64,000 nucleotides of DNA from Rallus limicola (GCA_022605955.1 JAKCOZ010000012.1:21671015-21735014); one strand, 5' to 3'. Positions 38,401 through 51,663 are shown, counted from the stretch's first letter. Translations and numbers: made by a program. Notes: generated from the sequence alone by a model not told the origin.

Positions 38401-39015
38401 CACTATGTGAAACTGCATCATGGAAGGAACCCGTTATTGATGGCACAATACATTATAATGGAATTTTATAGAGATCTTATGGATTTCTTCCCCCTTCACC
38501 TACCAGCATTATTTCAGAGAAGGGTTTAAGCGAGAGTCAACCTGACTTTTGTTTTAATCTCTCAACTATGACAATATAATTAAGCTGTGAATGATATATC
38601 AAAGTGCCATACACAAAGAAGAATTGACAGGAGTAATTTTTACTACTCAAAAGCCTTCAGTTTCATATATCATAATATCCTGTAAAGCAAGCCCACTGAC
38701 ATCTGCTTGACTGTAAAAGCAATAGCTGGGTATAAACTTCAATTCATCCTTCAAACAGGCATATGTGCTCCCTGCTTATTACCAGCACTACGTGCATTAC
38801 TACAGTTGAAAACTGCATGCACCATTCATTATTTCATTTCTTTATTAACTGTTTACCACAAATTGGAGGGCAGAACTTGCCATAGACTTGCACAAAAATG
38901 TTTCATGAGTACTGTGATAAACGTTTTATCACCTTGACAGATATTTTGCTTTTTTTTTGAAGGTGTTGATGAACAGAATTTGGCATATCTGGTTAGGATC
39001 CAAATAGGTCACCTC
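32427..39015. other. No gene called; unique DNA with GC-richer pockets
   Basis: No transposon firmly recognised. GC rises at about 32880-33180, 35090-35560 and 38030-38400, where overlapping open frames on both strands are expected. A plus-strand segment at 35867-35954 follows a strong acceptor ('tttgtttttccttcag') and ends at a gtaaac donor. A 10-bp tandem duplication (ATAACACAGG-type) sits at 34251-34270. A 33-nt pure pyrimidine tract is at 38299-38331. Confidence 0.5.
38299..38331. repeat. 33-nt pure pyrimidine tract with mirror symmetry
   Basis: An unbroken C/T run that includes CTCTCCCCCTCTC, which reads the same in both directions. Mirror-symmetric pyrimidine tracts can form triplex (H-) DNA under strain. 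It lies inside a GC-richer block of unknown origin. Confidence 0.75.
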
Positions 39016-39057
39016 TTTTTTTTTTTTTTTTTTTTTTTCTTTTTTTGGTGTTTTTTT
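39016..39057. repeat. Long T run (T23, C, T7, GGTG, T7)
   Basis: T23 at 39016-39038, a single C, T7 at 39040-39046, GGTG, then T7 at 39051-39057. This is the longest homopolymer in the window. It could be a poly(A) tail of a minus-strand retrocopy, but nothing upstream on the minus strand (higher coordinates) is recognised as a source. Length is likely polymorphic or error-prone in assembly. Confidence 0.9.
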
Positions 39058-42000
39058 CCAATTAAAATAATAAAGGGAAGCTTTGTATTCAAAAGCTCAT
39101 TGTTTCTGGTTTCACTTCCAGTTTTGAAGCTTTTCAGAGCTGGAGCAAATCTTAGCTTTGTACCTACAAGAATGGAAACCTCATTTACAGCTTGGATCCT
39201 AAGGCACTACTGTAATGCAATTATTATTATCATCATCACCATCAGTATCAGCCTAATCAATCTGAGTATGTGCTGCTAATGAGTTCATGTCTTGAGGCAG
39301 TTACTGTACAGACTGATTTTGGGGTGGGTTTTATTGTTGTTAAATAACCATTTTTCGCAGCAAATAAATTGAAAGCTTTATCAAATTAAAATTAGTATTT
39401 AGAGAGCAACTATGAAAAATCTGATTGTAACAAAAAAATTATCAGGAGCCACAGATTAACCTAGCTCATTTAGGGGGTGAATTATATTTGCTGGGTTAAG
39501 AGATATGGCTTGGCCAAGAGGCAGTTTGCTTATATTTCTGGGTTCATCTGTAGAATAATAAAATTATTTCCTTTAAATAAATTATAGAGAAAAGATTAAA
39601 TACTCTCCCATACAGAGTGTGCATAGGAGGAACACATGCTATTTAAATGGCTATTTTGGCAAAACAGAAATTCAGGAAATTTGTTTTCTGCACATTCCTG
39701 TGTGATGGGTTACAGAAAGTCTCCATGCCTTCCCAAGAGCACACCAAGGGACCATCAGATGCCAGAGAGCTCCCAACTTGAAGAAAAAAAATTAAACCCA
39801 AAGAACTAAATTTGCTCTTGTCTGATAAAACAGTCTGCCACAGAAGTCCCAATTGTGAATAATTACCATTCGATCATATGAATCAGTTTTGTGCACAACT
39901 GGATTTACAGTAACACGACTCATTTCAGCTGTGCATTTCCAAGTATTTGTATTAGAAAGCCACCATTTCCAAGGGAAGCACGTGAAGAAAAGTGAAGGTG
40001 AAAACTTTTTCATTATCTTAGCAGACAGCCTATTACCTATATCACTTTCTCAGATATCCATCTATCCACACCTAATGAGTCCTATGATTTAGTCAGAACA
40101 CATTCATAAAGATGATTCATAGTTGTTATGCAGCCGCTTGATGTTAATAGCAAAGCTGATGTCTTAAATCATAGCTGTTTCCCTATGATAGCCAAGGGGC
40201 AAAGCGACACTTCAGAAAACAGAGGAAAGAATTTATTAGGGCAACTTTATGAAGGCCACATTTAAAAGAAAAATGTGAAGTAAAACATCAGGGGTCAAGA
40301 GTGCTATAACCAAATCACTAGACAGTATGAGATGCTGTAGAGTAATCTGCATAACTAAGAAGTTCACAGTTACTGGTCGTCCCTCCGTGTACGTTAATAC
40401 AGCCAAAAAATTACTATGCATGGGTTAAAAACTCTTCTATTTAATTTTATCTATAATCTGTTATGTGTTCTACACAGAAACACAGTAACCTGTATATACT
40501 TCATAACATAAGGGAACTAAAACATAAATCTTTCCTATACAAGTAAGCATTGAACCATAACTAAAGAGGAAATTTAAACAGAAAATAAGTCTTATATTTA
40601 GAAGTTGAAGAGACTTGCTGAGTTTTAATTACATCAATTAAATGACAGACAACATAATGCATTAAGAAAACCAGTATTAAGCCAGCAACTAACACCAAAT
40701 GATGCACTATCTCCAGGAAAACTACCTAGATCCTTCAATTTTAACTCGTTAAGAAGTTTTTCTGGACCAGAGAGTATACAGTGTTTTTGAACCATCTCTC
40801 CACACACCCCACTCAGATGCAATTTGATCCAGAAACACTCCTTTAGATTGCAGGCTTTAGAGCTTTAAACGACACTGCAACTTTACCGCCAGGAAGGAAG
40901 AAACGTATGAGGAAATTTGGCATGACACAAAAGATAACAAGAAGGCCCAAGATAACCATCAGCTTTTTGAAATAAATTTATGGATAAAGAGATGTCGCTG
41001 CATTAAGATCTGTTGAGAAACATATACATTTTTAAACCAGAACCAACCATCCCTGACATTTCACTCGCTTTCAGCAGGACTCCCTTTGCCTTACTCATCA
41101 CTCTTAAAAACATCTAAATTAATCCAGCAGGATTTCTGAGAAAACAGTGAATGAGCTGTGATTTTGAAAGCAGCAGCCTGATCTCTGCATCCATTCTTCT
41201 GGCCAGCAATTGTAACAATAAAAATACTGAACTCAAGCTCCCATATGGTATTTTTAACAGGGAATGAAACAACTGCCAAACTGGAAAAAGCTACAGACAC
41301 AAGAACAAGATGTGCATACACCCAAGCAAAGTGGAATAACTGCATAGATTAAGTAGGTCAGATTTCTTTTAAGGCGATCCAAAAAGGTATGAAAAGTAGC
41401 ATGTGAAGGCATGCTCCTCAAGAATTCACAACTGCAAACAGGCCTGTCTTACTCAAACGTAGGGAGGCAAAACCTGAAACCACCTACCCTAAGGAGCTTC
41501 CACTGGAAAGCCGGTCTTATTTCCCAACTTGTTCGCTGGAAAGCTGCTGTGGAATAACCGGAGTGACGGATGCACACATGTCCCAAAACTACTTCTTCAT
41601 GGTGCTTCTGTCAGGTGATTTGTAAGCAGGAGCCTGGATTGGATAGGAAATTACCTTCTTTACAACCTCAGTCTAGTATTTTGCATAAGAAGAAACTGCT
41701 ATTCAAAATAAATGAATATGGCAATTGCTGCCTTCCTTGAATCTTTTCTCCTAAAATGAGCTCTGATGCTTTCTAATGGTATTTAGATTTGCAATGTGAT
41801 TTTTCAATACCAACTAAGCCTAAGTATACAAAACAAAAAAGGGAAGGGAGGTCAAGAAGCACCCTGTTAAAAAACAAGCCTTCCATTCCTTTTAAAAGGG
41901 AAAAAACTCTGAGGAAGAAATTGCTGATAGCTCTTGGGGATCTAGGATCTGTGGGTCAGTTTGGTTAGTGGGTTTTGCTTGAAGAAGCAGTAACATGCAT

Positions 42001-43737
42001 GCATGCATACACAGACTTCCTCCAGCTGCTAAATGGACATGGAGATTTTTTAATGTATAGATGTTTTGACTTTTCAGGTATCAGGAGCCTTTTCATCTGG
42101 TGAAACTCATTTTATTGAAAAACATTTGAAAGACCAATGCTAGAGTGGGAGTCCACAAGGCTTGAGGATCCTCAGGTGTCTGGAAGTACTGAAGCATTAG
42201 GTTTATATTGAGAAACCAATGCTAATCCTAAAGAAATTGGAAGCTTTCCCAGATGGTGGCGCTTCAGCACAGGAGTCCAGTACAGCCCCTGGAAACGTCC
42301 ATTTCCCACACGTGGGGGTACACACAGCCCCCATGCCAGGACCCCAGGTAACAGTCAGAAGTCCAGACACAGGGGTACTACAAGCAAGTGTAAATCTGCC
42401 ATGAAAAACCAGGAGTGGTGTAATACAGGCTTTCAGTGGTGACTGGCTTCAGGAAAGTTACAAAAAATGCAGAGCTGGGGAAATCCTCTTGCTTCTACGC
42501 TAGACTCCATTGTATGCCACCTCCTCTTCCAAGTAGGCTAGAGATAGATGTAGTTGTGTCAGCTTTAGCAGACCGAAAATTCACTCCCCACTACCTGTGA
42601 GGGGCAGCAAGGAGACATCACTGTACACTGTATCTCTTACTTAAACCTCTGCACGGCAACTCTCACAGATAAACTGCTGCACCAAGCTGGGGTGGGAGTC
42701 TCCATACACACGAAATCTCATATATGCTGGCAATCCTGGCTCAGAGCCTCCAGCTAGATGAACACGATCTTACTGATAAGAATACGTATAAAAAAAGAGT
42801 ACAACTTCCCATGGCTGGTAAATTCTCTACTCTCTTCTCTGTCCAAATATAAAAATCTAGGCATATTAAGTAACTGTAAACATGGCTAGGGAACACTGCA
42901 CACATTCTTCTCCTAGGCTGCTTACCCAGGCTGAACTGCAGCACTGTTAGTGCAAGACAAAAAACCAAACCATAACAAAAAGACTGAACCAAACCAAAGC
43001 AAACTACTGAAGAACAACATGTCATTGCAAATTAATAGAGTTTTGGGAGGATCCAGGAAAGTTCCTGAAGTTTCTTCCTCCTCTTTATAATGTCATGCTT
43101 CTAATTTACTTCATTTATATTAATAAATACTGGATTACACAACTATTAGTCTAGTTGAGAACTGCACTAAAGCTCAATAAATCTGTCTCTAATTATTATG
43201 ATTAATGGTCCAAAACATTCAGCTTCTCAAATTAACAACCTAAAGCAACTGGTATAGAATAAAGAATATTTTTCTTGGTAAACAGGGTCTTCAGTCTTTT
43301 TAGTTAATGAAATCTTGAGCAGTCCATTCAGTAATACTACATTCTAATTCACCGTAACTACCTATTTACATAGATTTGCATCAATTATGCTGCATCTATG
43401 TATTTGATATGAATTCTTTTAAACTGCACTAAAACTTAGTCGCAGGCTTATTTTAATACTGCAAAAACGGATCTTCAACAGCTGACTACCTTGGCCTTAC
43501 TGTGTGTGTCTCTGGTTCCAGAGCACGGGTGTTTGTATCGATACTCCCACTGTTCACTGATAATTTTAAAGGGCAAGTACTCCAGTCAATACATGAGGAC
43601 TGCAAAGCAGACTCTTAGGACTTCAAAGATTTATTGACAAATTAAGAAATATATCAGCCAAAATCCTAACAGGAATTACAGTTCTCAATAAGGCAGCTCT
43701 TGAAGTACAGATTTCAAAGTGCAGCCTTCCAGCACCT
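39058..43737. other. No gene called; unique DNA
   Basis: No transposon recognised. (CATG)n of about 15 bases at 41994-42008. A CTCF-like site at 42249-42264 (separate entry). GC-richer patches at about 42240-42400 and 42590-42720. A/C-rich tract at 42956-43005. (ATT)n/(ATC)n of about 20 bases near 39220-39240. Confidence 0.5.
42249..42264 (+). promoter_or_regulatory. CTCF-like motif
   Basis: CCAGATGGTGGCGCTT matches the core of the CTCF consensus (CCASYAGRKGGCRS) with two mismatches in the middle and a perfect GGTGGCGCT half. It lies in a small GC-richer patch. Sequence alone cannot show occupancy. Confidence 0.22.
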
Positions 43738-44050
43738 GAAGGGGAGCTACAGAAAGGATGGGGAGGGGCTGTTTATCAGGTCATGTAGTGATAAGACAAG
43801 GGAGAATGACTTTAAACTGAAAGAGGGGAGATTTACATTAGGAAAGAATTCTTCCCTGTGTAGGTGGTGAGGCCCTAGCACAGGGTGCCCAGAGAACCTG
43901 GAGCCCCAGGATCCCTGGCAGGATTCAAGGCCAGGCTGGACAGGGCTTTGGGCTCCTTGGGCTAGCCCACGGCAGGAAGTTGGAACTGGATGATCTTTGA
44001 GGTCCCTTCTAACCCAAACCAGTCTGTGATTCCATGATTAATTCTGTGAT
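43738..44050 (+). mobile_element. CR1: CR1 LINE, 5'-truncated
   Basis: About 310 bases in sense orientation: 'gggagctacagaaaggatgg', 'gggctgtttatcaggtcatg', 'taaactgaaagaggggag', 'gaattcttccctgtg', 'aggccaggctggacagggct', 'gttggaactggatgatcttt', then 'gaggtcccttctaaccc' and octamer-like 'tctgtgattccatgatt'. This is the longest CR1 piece in the window and represents a third tail variant ('ccttctaacccaaacc'). No open reading frame survives. Confidence 0.95.
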
Positions 44051-47000
44051 CAGTACTCCAATGTCTGTTATTTTACAGTGATTTTTAAAGAGTATTAAAG
44101 CAAGTTGATCTCACAGCTGAAATTAACTTATAAGTGAGAGAGACCAAAGGAGAATTTTATCTAACTGACAAAGGAATCAAGTATTTTTAGTTCTAATACC
44201 CTTAAATTTTGTTTTCTAGATCTGTGGTTTTACAGAATAACTGAACACAGTTGCAAGGTCTGAGCCAAAGCCAGCTTACAAACATATTTAAAGCGAAGTA
44301 GATGAAAGTAAGATCTCCACTCATCCTTACCATTTTCAAACTCTGGAAACACTTTTCCTTTCACTGCAAGGCATCTAGTAAGGCCCACATCTACTACACT
44401 GATTTCCAAAGAGGAAGACAATACACTCCTCTAGGTATCACGATGCAATGATACAGGTTAAGAGGAAAAGCAAGCCCTTCAATAACATTCAAATGAATGG
44501 CACTTTTCTTGGTTATCTGAGACACACTCAAAATTTAGTGTCCACTCTACTAAACAAGGATTGATAGCTCTTGCTAAGTATACCTTCACCTTTTTTTCTT
44601 CAACTTCTCTCACCAGTAATGTGTTTTTTTTTTCCCTTTGAACTGAAAACACAAACAGCCCCACATGGAAAATTAAGCCAGGCAGAACATAATGCAAAGC
44701 TTTCCCACAGCTGCAAGGTGCCTAAGGGATTGCTCATTACGAAATAGACTTCAAACTATATCGATGTGGTCAACACTACAGGGAAGAACTGTCTCAAGAG
44801 TGGCAATGACCATTGACATTTCTGTTTTGTCCTTCCTCATCACAGCCCACTCCAAGGATCACTTGAATAGTATTTAACAATGTGTTTCCATTACAGATAT
44901 CCAGTGTAAGAGCCATGGCTTTTATTTCTCCTGCTCTTATGCCATTATAACATGCAATACAGTTGTTGTATTTTGTCTTCTAATATAGGTCTCATTTCTA
45001 CTGGAAGGTTTTTGTGAGCTGTGATACATGGGGGCATGTACTCATTCAGCAGATTCTCCTGGACCAATTGCCTATTCCATTCCTCCACACCACTGACCCA
45101 AAGTAGATGTCACATTTTACAGTCCTTGAAGGTCCTGTTTCCCCACCTGTCTTAAGTTAAACACAGAGTCTTTGAATTCAGAGAAGCCTCTCTCTGATAC
45201 GGGATTATTAAGAAAATTCAGAAATCCTACTTTCAAATATGGATTGAAAGCTAACAGACCCTACAACATTACTGGTGGAGAACTTGCTTCCACTTGAAGA
45301 TTCCTCTTATTAATTTCAAATTACATACCCAGTTTAAACAAGTTTGCATTCAGTACTTCTGTCATCATCCGAGTTAATAACATTCATTTTCAGTACATGT
45401 GAATAACCAAGACAGCAAAGATTAAAAGGGAAAGTCAATAGCTAAAACAACTGGTTTGGCAGCTGCACCGATGAAACAGGAGTGGTTCAACCACTGAATT
45501 CTCACACATCAGTCTGGGAATGCCCTGCAGAGGACTACTTAGGACACACTCCGGGCTGGTGTGTGGGAACTCTAAGTATAAGAGTGTTTCAACATGAGAG
45601 GTACATTTGAATGTTCTTCAAAGCAATTGTGAAAGCTACACAAAACCCACTCAATTCTATTTGGAAGGTTATTGGGAAATGGCAAAGCACTCATAGCTGG
45701 CTTAAAATGCCAGAGCTTGCAGCTAACCTGAAAGTTTTCAGAAATACTTTTGATACTTGAAAAAGTTACCATATTCATCCCAGACACTACTGCACTGTGG
45801 TCACCCCACTGCGTGATGTGAAGACAGAAGAGGGTTGGGTTTTTTTCCCCCCACTTTTCAAGTGAAACAATTGCACTATCTCTGTAACTAGAAAATATAA
45901 ATACAATGAAAATAGCATCATATTGAGTCTTGCGTGTTCCTGAGTTGTGGCAGTTGGAGGGGTGCATAGGGGGGATTTGCTGCTAATGCTGGAAAGCATC
46001 CAACAGACAATTCTGTAATTAAGCCTCAATATAGCTGAAAAATATTTAGCTCCCTTTTTTTGACCAATTTCTTCTACAGAATGTAATTCTAACACTTTCT
46101 CTGTGGCAAAGATGTAATTTAGTTTACTTTCTTCTTTCCATAACTGTAGTTTCCTTCCCTTTCTATAACAGCAGAACCTGGAAGAACATATAATAACTCC
46201 TGTCACACTTTGACTAGTCCTCTGCCTAAAGAGGAAAAAATTGACATCATACTGAAGAATAAAACCACCTGAATTTCCTTTGCTTTCAAGCCTCAATAAG
46301 AAATTCCATACAACTGTACCCGTCTGAAGCGACCTTGCAAAGTCTAGAGCCTTACTGATATATTTCTTAGCTCAGACCGAATCGGCAAGAACAGACCCAC
46401 TCTCAGATACCCTGAAGACTAAAAAAAAGTAATTTGCTCCTGTGCACGTACAAGATAAACATAATTTGTGAAAGCATTCATGTGTATAAGATTTCCCAAG
46501 GCTTCATGTGACACAAGTTCATAAAACATATTTGTGCCTGATGGTATATATTTTATATCACCACCACTCACCTCTCTCCTCTTACCATGAATTTTCATTA
46601 AAGGAAGTATGTTTAAACACGTAAGGAGAGTTTTAGTAGTAGCTGATTTGGTGAAGGTGAACTTGAGTTAGAAGTATTTTTGCACCATTAAGACTATTGT
46701 ACTAACGACACCGTGAAGAGACAGTAATACCACGTACTGCTTTTGGAATGACATTCCTGCTAATGGTAGCAGCTAAAAAATATCCCAAGAGCTAAATTTC
46801 ACATTAATTATTCAATCAAGGGGATTTGGAATAGGAGTTTAAGGAAAAAAAAATACAAAAGCTGAGAAACCTATTCAGATGAACACACTTTAGAGTTATT
46901 AATTCAGTAATACCAGAATCCCTTTCTTTTGATTTTATAATCTTTTACAAGGGGCTGTCCTTATTTAGGTGCAACGCTATGAACCATTATCAACTGACAA

Positions 47001-50000
47001 GGATACATTATAAAGGCATTGCTGCTGTTACCACAGCAGTTTTGATCAGACTCCTTGGTCTGTAATTTAAAGAATTCGGGGAAAATACAACTTATTGCAA
47101 AGACAAAGTCATGCTGGGTTTTAGACTTCTGGGTGAATAGGGAATATACATCCACACTAGAATCTCTTCCCTATGAAATTCTCGCTGATTGTAAAAAGGA
47201 AGCCCTTATATTAAAAAAAAAAAAGAGAGGTAGTCTATCACGTTCCCAAGCAATACACTCAAATGATGTAATTGTGGATGTCCATGTTTTCTACAGATCA
47301 CTGAAAAAATGGTCCATTTTGTTCTCACATCCGGGAGCCAATTAAGCCGCATTCAAGACTGTACAAACTGCTGTGACATTCAAAATCTAGGAATGACAAA
47401 ACCTTGAGGACTTTGGAATCTGTTCACAATGAAAAAAAGTCAGTGTAAAGTTTCTTTAAAAAAATAAATTCTACTGCTAAATTTACATCATGTAACTGTA
47501 CCACGCTCCCACTGCTGCACAATGAAAACCAGCAGATGCTCAGTACTTCTGCAGACTTCATCAATATGGATTTTATTTTTTTAAAGAGACCATCTTCTCA
47601 TGCTATTCCCCATAGCAGTTTTGAAATATTCATCTTACTGCAATACGGGTATCCCTAGGTCACAAGTAAAGGAAGTCACCTAAACCAGACAGAAACCAAA
47701 GGTCTTTCAAATGGACAAGTTTTGCAATTCTTCATGTAGAGATGCTACTACAAAAATGACAAACATTAAGATAGAAATTGGTTAGATAAAGGATGCAAAA
47801 AATCCAGGATTAAAAGGCTCAGTGAAGAATACCATCATCGGGTAGCCCTGTTGGTGCTCAACACCTGCATTTTACAAATCCTTATCTCATTCCTTGACTC
47901 AAGGGAACTGTTTCTTAGAGGTATTCATATGAATGTCTCCCTCAAATGAAATTGCTACCTTTAGAAATTAAAGATGAATGTAATACATTTTAAAATAATA
48001 TTTTTTAAATCACTTCACAGCATCTAATAGTTTTTTACCTATTAGAAAAGTTGGTAAACTGGGGTTCACCTAGTCACAAATCTTCCCTGCTTGTAGGTAT
48101 CTCCCCCTTCCCACACACAGCTCTCCCCAGCTTCTCTATTTACAGAAGTAACTTCATGAGTCAAGATTAGATTTGGTGTTCCACCTTGAGCTGCAGAACA
48201 TTATAGTACACACCTTGAGCTGCAGAACATTATAGTACACCTGTAATGTAGTTCATAATGCAATTTCTCAGCTAGCTAATGAGGAATAAAAATTTATGAG
48301 AAGAGGTAAAAAATTCTTATTTTAACAAGTAAGGCTTCCACAGGCTCCTGATGCGACAGAGTAAAAATCTTTCTGTATCCTTATGGCAGCACTTCATAAT
48401 TACAGGTCTTCAAAACACTGAACATCCCATTCACCACCACAGATTGTGGATTACTGAGATTTTCTGAGAAAAACTCTTTTCTCTCAGAAAGCACTGGTTC
48501 TTAACAAAAAAAAAAAACCAAATACAACAAAACCAGAAGTTGCACAGAAAGGCATTCTTAAACCTCATTTCAAGGTTTAATACCCAAGTTCTCAAGTTTC
48601 CCATGTGAGCACTGTGACGCTCAAGCATTCTGCTCTTCGGGTGGGCATGCTCTCGCTTCACTTTGTCATCTTGTGGGAGAAAAAAGCTAGGGAGTGGCAG
48701 GGAAAGAGAAGGAAACATTTCCTGAGCATCACTAATTACAAGCAACACTATCCTCAAAGAGAGGTTTAATTGGCCTGATTCTTCTTTTAGCCTAAGTCAG
48801 TTCACTCATACTTAACAATTACTGAAAGACATTACACTGTTGGTCTTGACATTATTTTTAGATACCATTAGAAGCCTGGCCTTAGCAAAAATTCTTAATT
48901 CAATTTGTCATGAACAGAGTAATGAACAACCTGAGTAAGAAAGTTTCAGCACTGATAAAAACAGAGGGAAAAGCAAAAGCTCACCACATCACAGACCAAG
49001 AACCCAAAGCTCATACAGCACTGACAGTGTGAAGATGCTCAGTGAACGCTCATCAGGTGGCTCAGATCTGCTGTGTTACTTTCACAATATTTTAGGGTAC
49101 AGCAGATCATCAGGTCGGGATGAAAGTGCAAATCTGACCTAATACTGACTGCTTTATGGTGTACTCCATTCCTTCCAGGCTCCTTCTCTACAACACTGGA
49201 TAAGTTTAAAACAACAGTACCAAGTACAATACTCTAAGTCATTTCTTAACAGAAGCAGTGTTTGAAGCATCAAGCAGGGCCAGCATGTACCAGCTACGGA
49301 GAAAAATGCTTAAACATGCAATAAAAAAATAACTCTAAATACAAACAATAAACTTTCTAAATACAGTACAAGTAAAGTACCTTTTAAAAGCCATGACTGC
49401 TACAGAAAACTATGCACACATAATCTTTATAATCATCTGCACGAGGATGATGACCTCCATCATAATGACTACAGATGGAGGAATGAAGCAGAATATAAAT
49501 ATGGGAAAGAACAAAGTTTTACACGGCATCCTAAAATGCTGTACTTCACATGGGTAGCAGGAAAATATTTATAGTAAAAGCTTCGTGGGCTGTAAAATGC
49601 AGCTATAATAGAGGAGTGGTAGAACTGAATGTTTTAACGCTGAAAAGCTCTAACAGAGGCAGCCTCTTGGTTGAAATGGATTCAATACATTAATAGAAAT
49701 ATTTGGGGTTTTTTTTCCTGCTCTCAAATTTAGTACTAAAATCCAGAGGCAAACAGAAAACACATACATGAGGATTGTTAGAGAAACATTCTACCTATAT
49801 CGTCCTAGAGGTTTGGGATTTTTAAAAATTCAATTAAACTACTTTAGAACTGCAGAAGACATCCTGAATCACTTTAGAAATAAAAAAATAATCAGTTTCC
49901 AAAATATAACTAAGATTTCTTTACAAATTACTTAAACATGTTGTGCAACAAAAGGACCTTTCAAATTTTAAAAAAGATTTCATCATAAGAATTAAAAATT

Positions 50001-51464
50001 TCGGTTGGAGATTCTTTCAAAGCAAGAATTAAAATAAAATATGAATACCAGAGGAAGAGGAAGTATAAACCCCCAAACTTCTCAGTTCTCAGCTCTTCAG
50101 GTTCCAGCTTTATTTTTGAAAAAAACACCACTGTTGATTTACAAAAAACAGACATTGATTATTGGTCCATATATTTATGATATTCAGCAGTGAAGTAGGT
50201 TATAATCTAAATCTGTAGTTCACCAGTCAATCTTGCCTCTCAGATGGCAGAGAATACTAAAACCTGAATTTGCTAAAAAAGTGAGGAAGTTGGACAAAGT
50301 TCTTGGTGAGGAGTAAATGCAGTGAATTAGCCTCAGGCCTGCATGCAGTTACACTACACCTGATCTTATCCCTACTGAAGATCTCAGTCTAAGATACTTA
50401 ATGATGTGAAAACACAGGAAAGTTTGTGAGGTGGGGTTTTACTTGATAACACTGATAGCTCTTTTTGAGCCTGTAATTTTTCAGATGCTTCCCTCTATAT
50501 CATTACTGTCAGCCCTTTTAAAATTGATTTTCTGTTTAACTGTACTGATCAAATCATTTACTCCTTCCATTAACATTAATTCTTATAGTCCAAAGTGAAA
50601 AATAATTATTATAAAGAAACTTCTCTAAGCCTAGTGGTTGTCTCAAAGTGCATGAATAAAACAACTGAGAATAGTGTATTTTGTGTGAAATTCCACTGGA
50701 GCTAAAAAGGGAGGATTTTTAACCACCAGACTTTACTGCTTGCAAGGCAGCATTTGGTCTCTCCGCAGATGGAGATAGCTGAAATGACAGCACGAGCAAA
50801 GTACAGGGGACACATCTCCGCCCTAAACACACACTTGTCAGTACCAGTAATGGTGTGAACAAAGAGGCTGTATTGGAGGGATGTGTGCTGGAGGAAGAGA
50901 GGAGGAGAATGGAAGGGGGGAAAAAAAGCCAAAGCAAAGTGTCAAGGATATAGATAATCAGCCCACAAAGAAAGTGCATTTTGCTTAAGCACACTGAGGG
51001 AGTGTTTGAACTATAAGCAAAGAAATTCTGCTTCAATTATCCAGAAACCAGAAGAAACATTACACGTATTACATGCACAAGACAGCTCACAGGATGAAAA
51101 AAAAATAAGATTACTCCCTTTAGAAAAACCTCAAATTTTGGAGAGATTTTTGATCAAACCAGAGAAAACACCTACTTTGGCCTTTGTTACCCAGGCATTT
51201 TCTGAAAAACTCAAATCAAATCTTCTAAATAAATTAACAGGCAAAGTTACACGAATCAAGACAAGAAAAGCCAGAAACTGCATTATACAACATTACAATT
51301 AATCATTAATACAGAGCAACATTTAATATGTTTTCTTTGAAGTCTGGCTGTATGGGAAAATACTAGTGATGGAAAGCCTCAGGTAATCACAGCTAGCAGG
51401 TGGTTTAGCCTGAGGAGCTGGAGTAGAGAAGACCTTTGTATTTTCATTATTATTTCTTTGTAAG
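44051..51464. other. No gene called; unique AT-rich DNA
   Basis: No transposon recognised in 7.4 kb. The longest open frame of the window (45787-46296, minus, about 170 codons) lies here, but its product is not recognised and such a length is expected once or twice by chance. A-runs at 47211-47224 and 48505-48534. The 29-bp tandem duplication at 48182-48239 is entered separately. Confidence 0.5.
48182..48239. repeat. Perfect 29-bp tandem duplication
   Basis: The 29-mer beginning CACCTTGAGCTGCAGAACAT and ending TATAGTACA occurs twice, head to tail, with no mismatch and no spacer. Perfect identity points to a recent duplication or an assembly artefact. The unit length recalls a CRISPR repeat, but no spacer exists and the context is avian. 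Confidence 0.97.
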
Positions 51465-51663
51465 AGATCAGAAGACAACATCTTGAGTTAACGCAATGTA
51501 ACTTCAAAGTACAGGTACAGCTATGCAGAGGAGGAAAAACAGCATGGAGAACCTCAATGACTGACAGCAGATACAGTAGGACCTTCCAAATGATGAGAGA
51601 AACTGGAGTCATCAGCCAGGTGGGTGGTACTATAGGAAAGCTCTCAGGAGCACTCAAAGACAG
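51465..51663 (+). other. Candidate 199-bp exon just upstream of the LTR
   Basis: The segment follows a pyrimidine-rich stretch ending 'tatttctttgtaag' and ends at a near-perfect donor GACAG/gtaagcc. Exactly one plus-strand frame stays open throughout (65 codons). The minus strand is also open here for 105 codons, so openness partly reflects a local lack of TA-rich stops. No protein family recognised. It ends 113 bases before the LTR. Confidence 0.18.

Noticed and set aside
45787..46296. Longest open frame, about 170 codons, minus strand
   Set aside because: No recognised domain, no splice or promoter context, and one or two frames of this length are expected by chance in 64 kb of six-frame AT-rich DNA.
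48182..48239. 29-bp repeat considered as a CRISPR unit
   Set aside because: Only two copies, head to tail with no spacer, in clear avian DNA.
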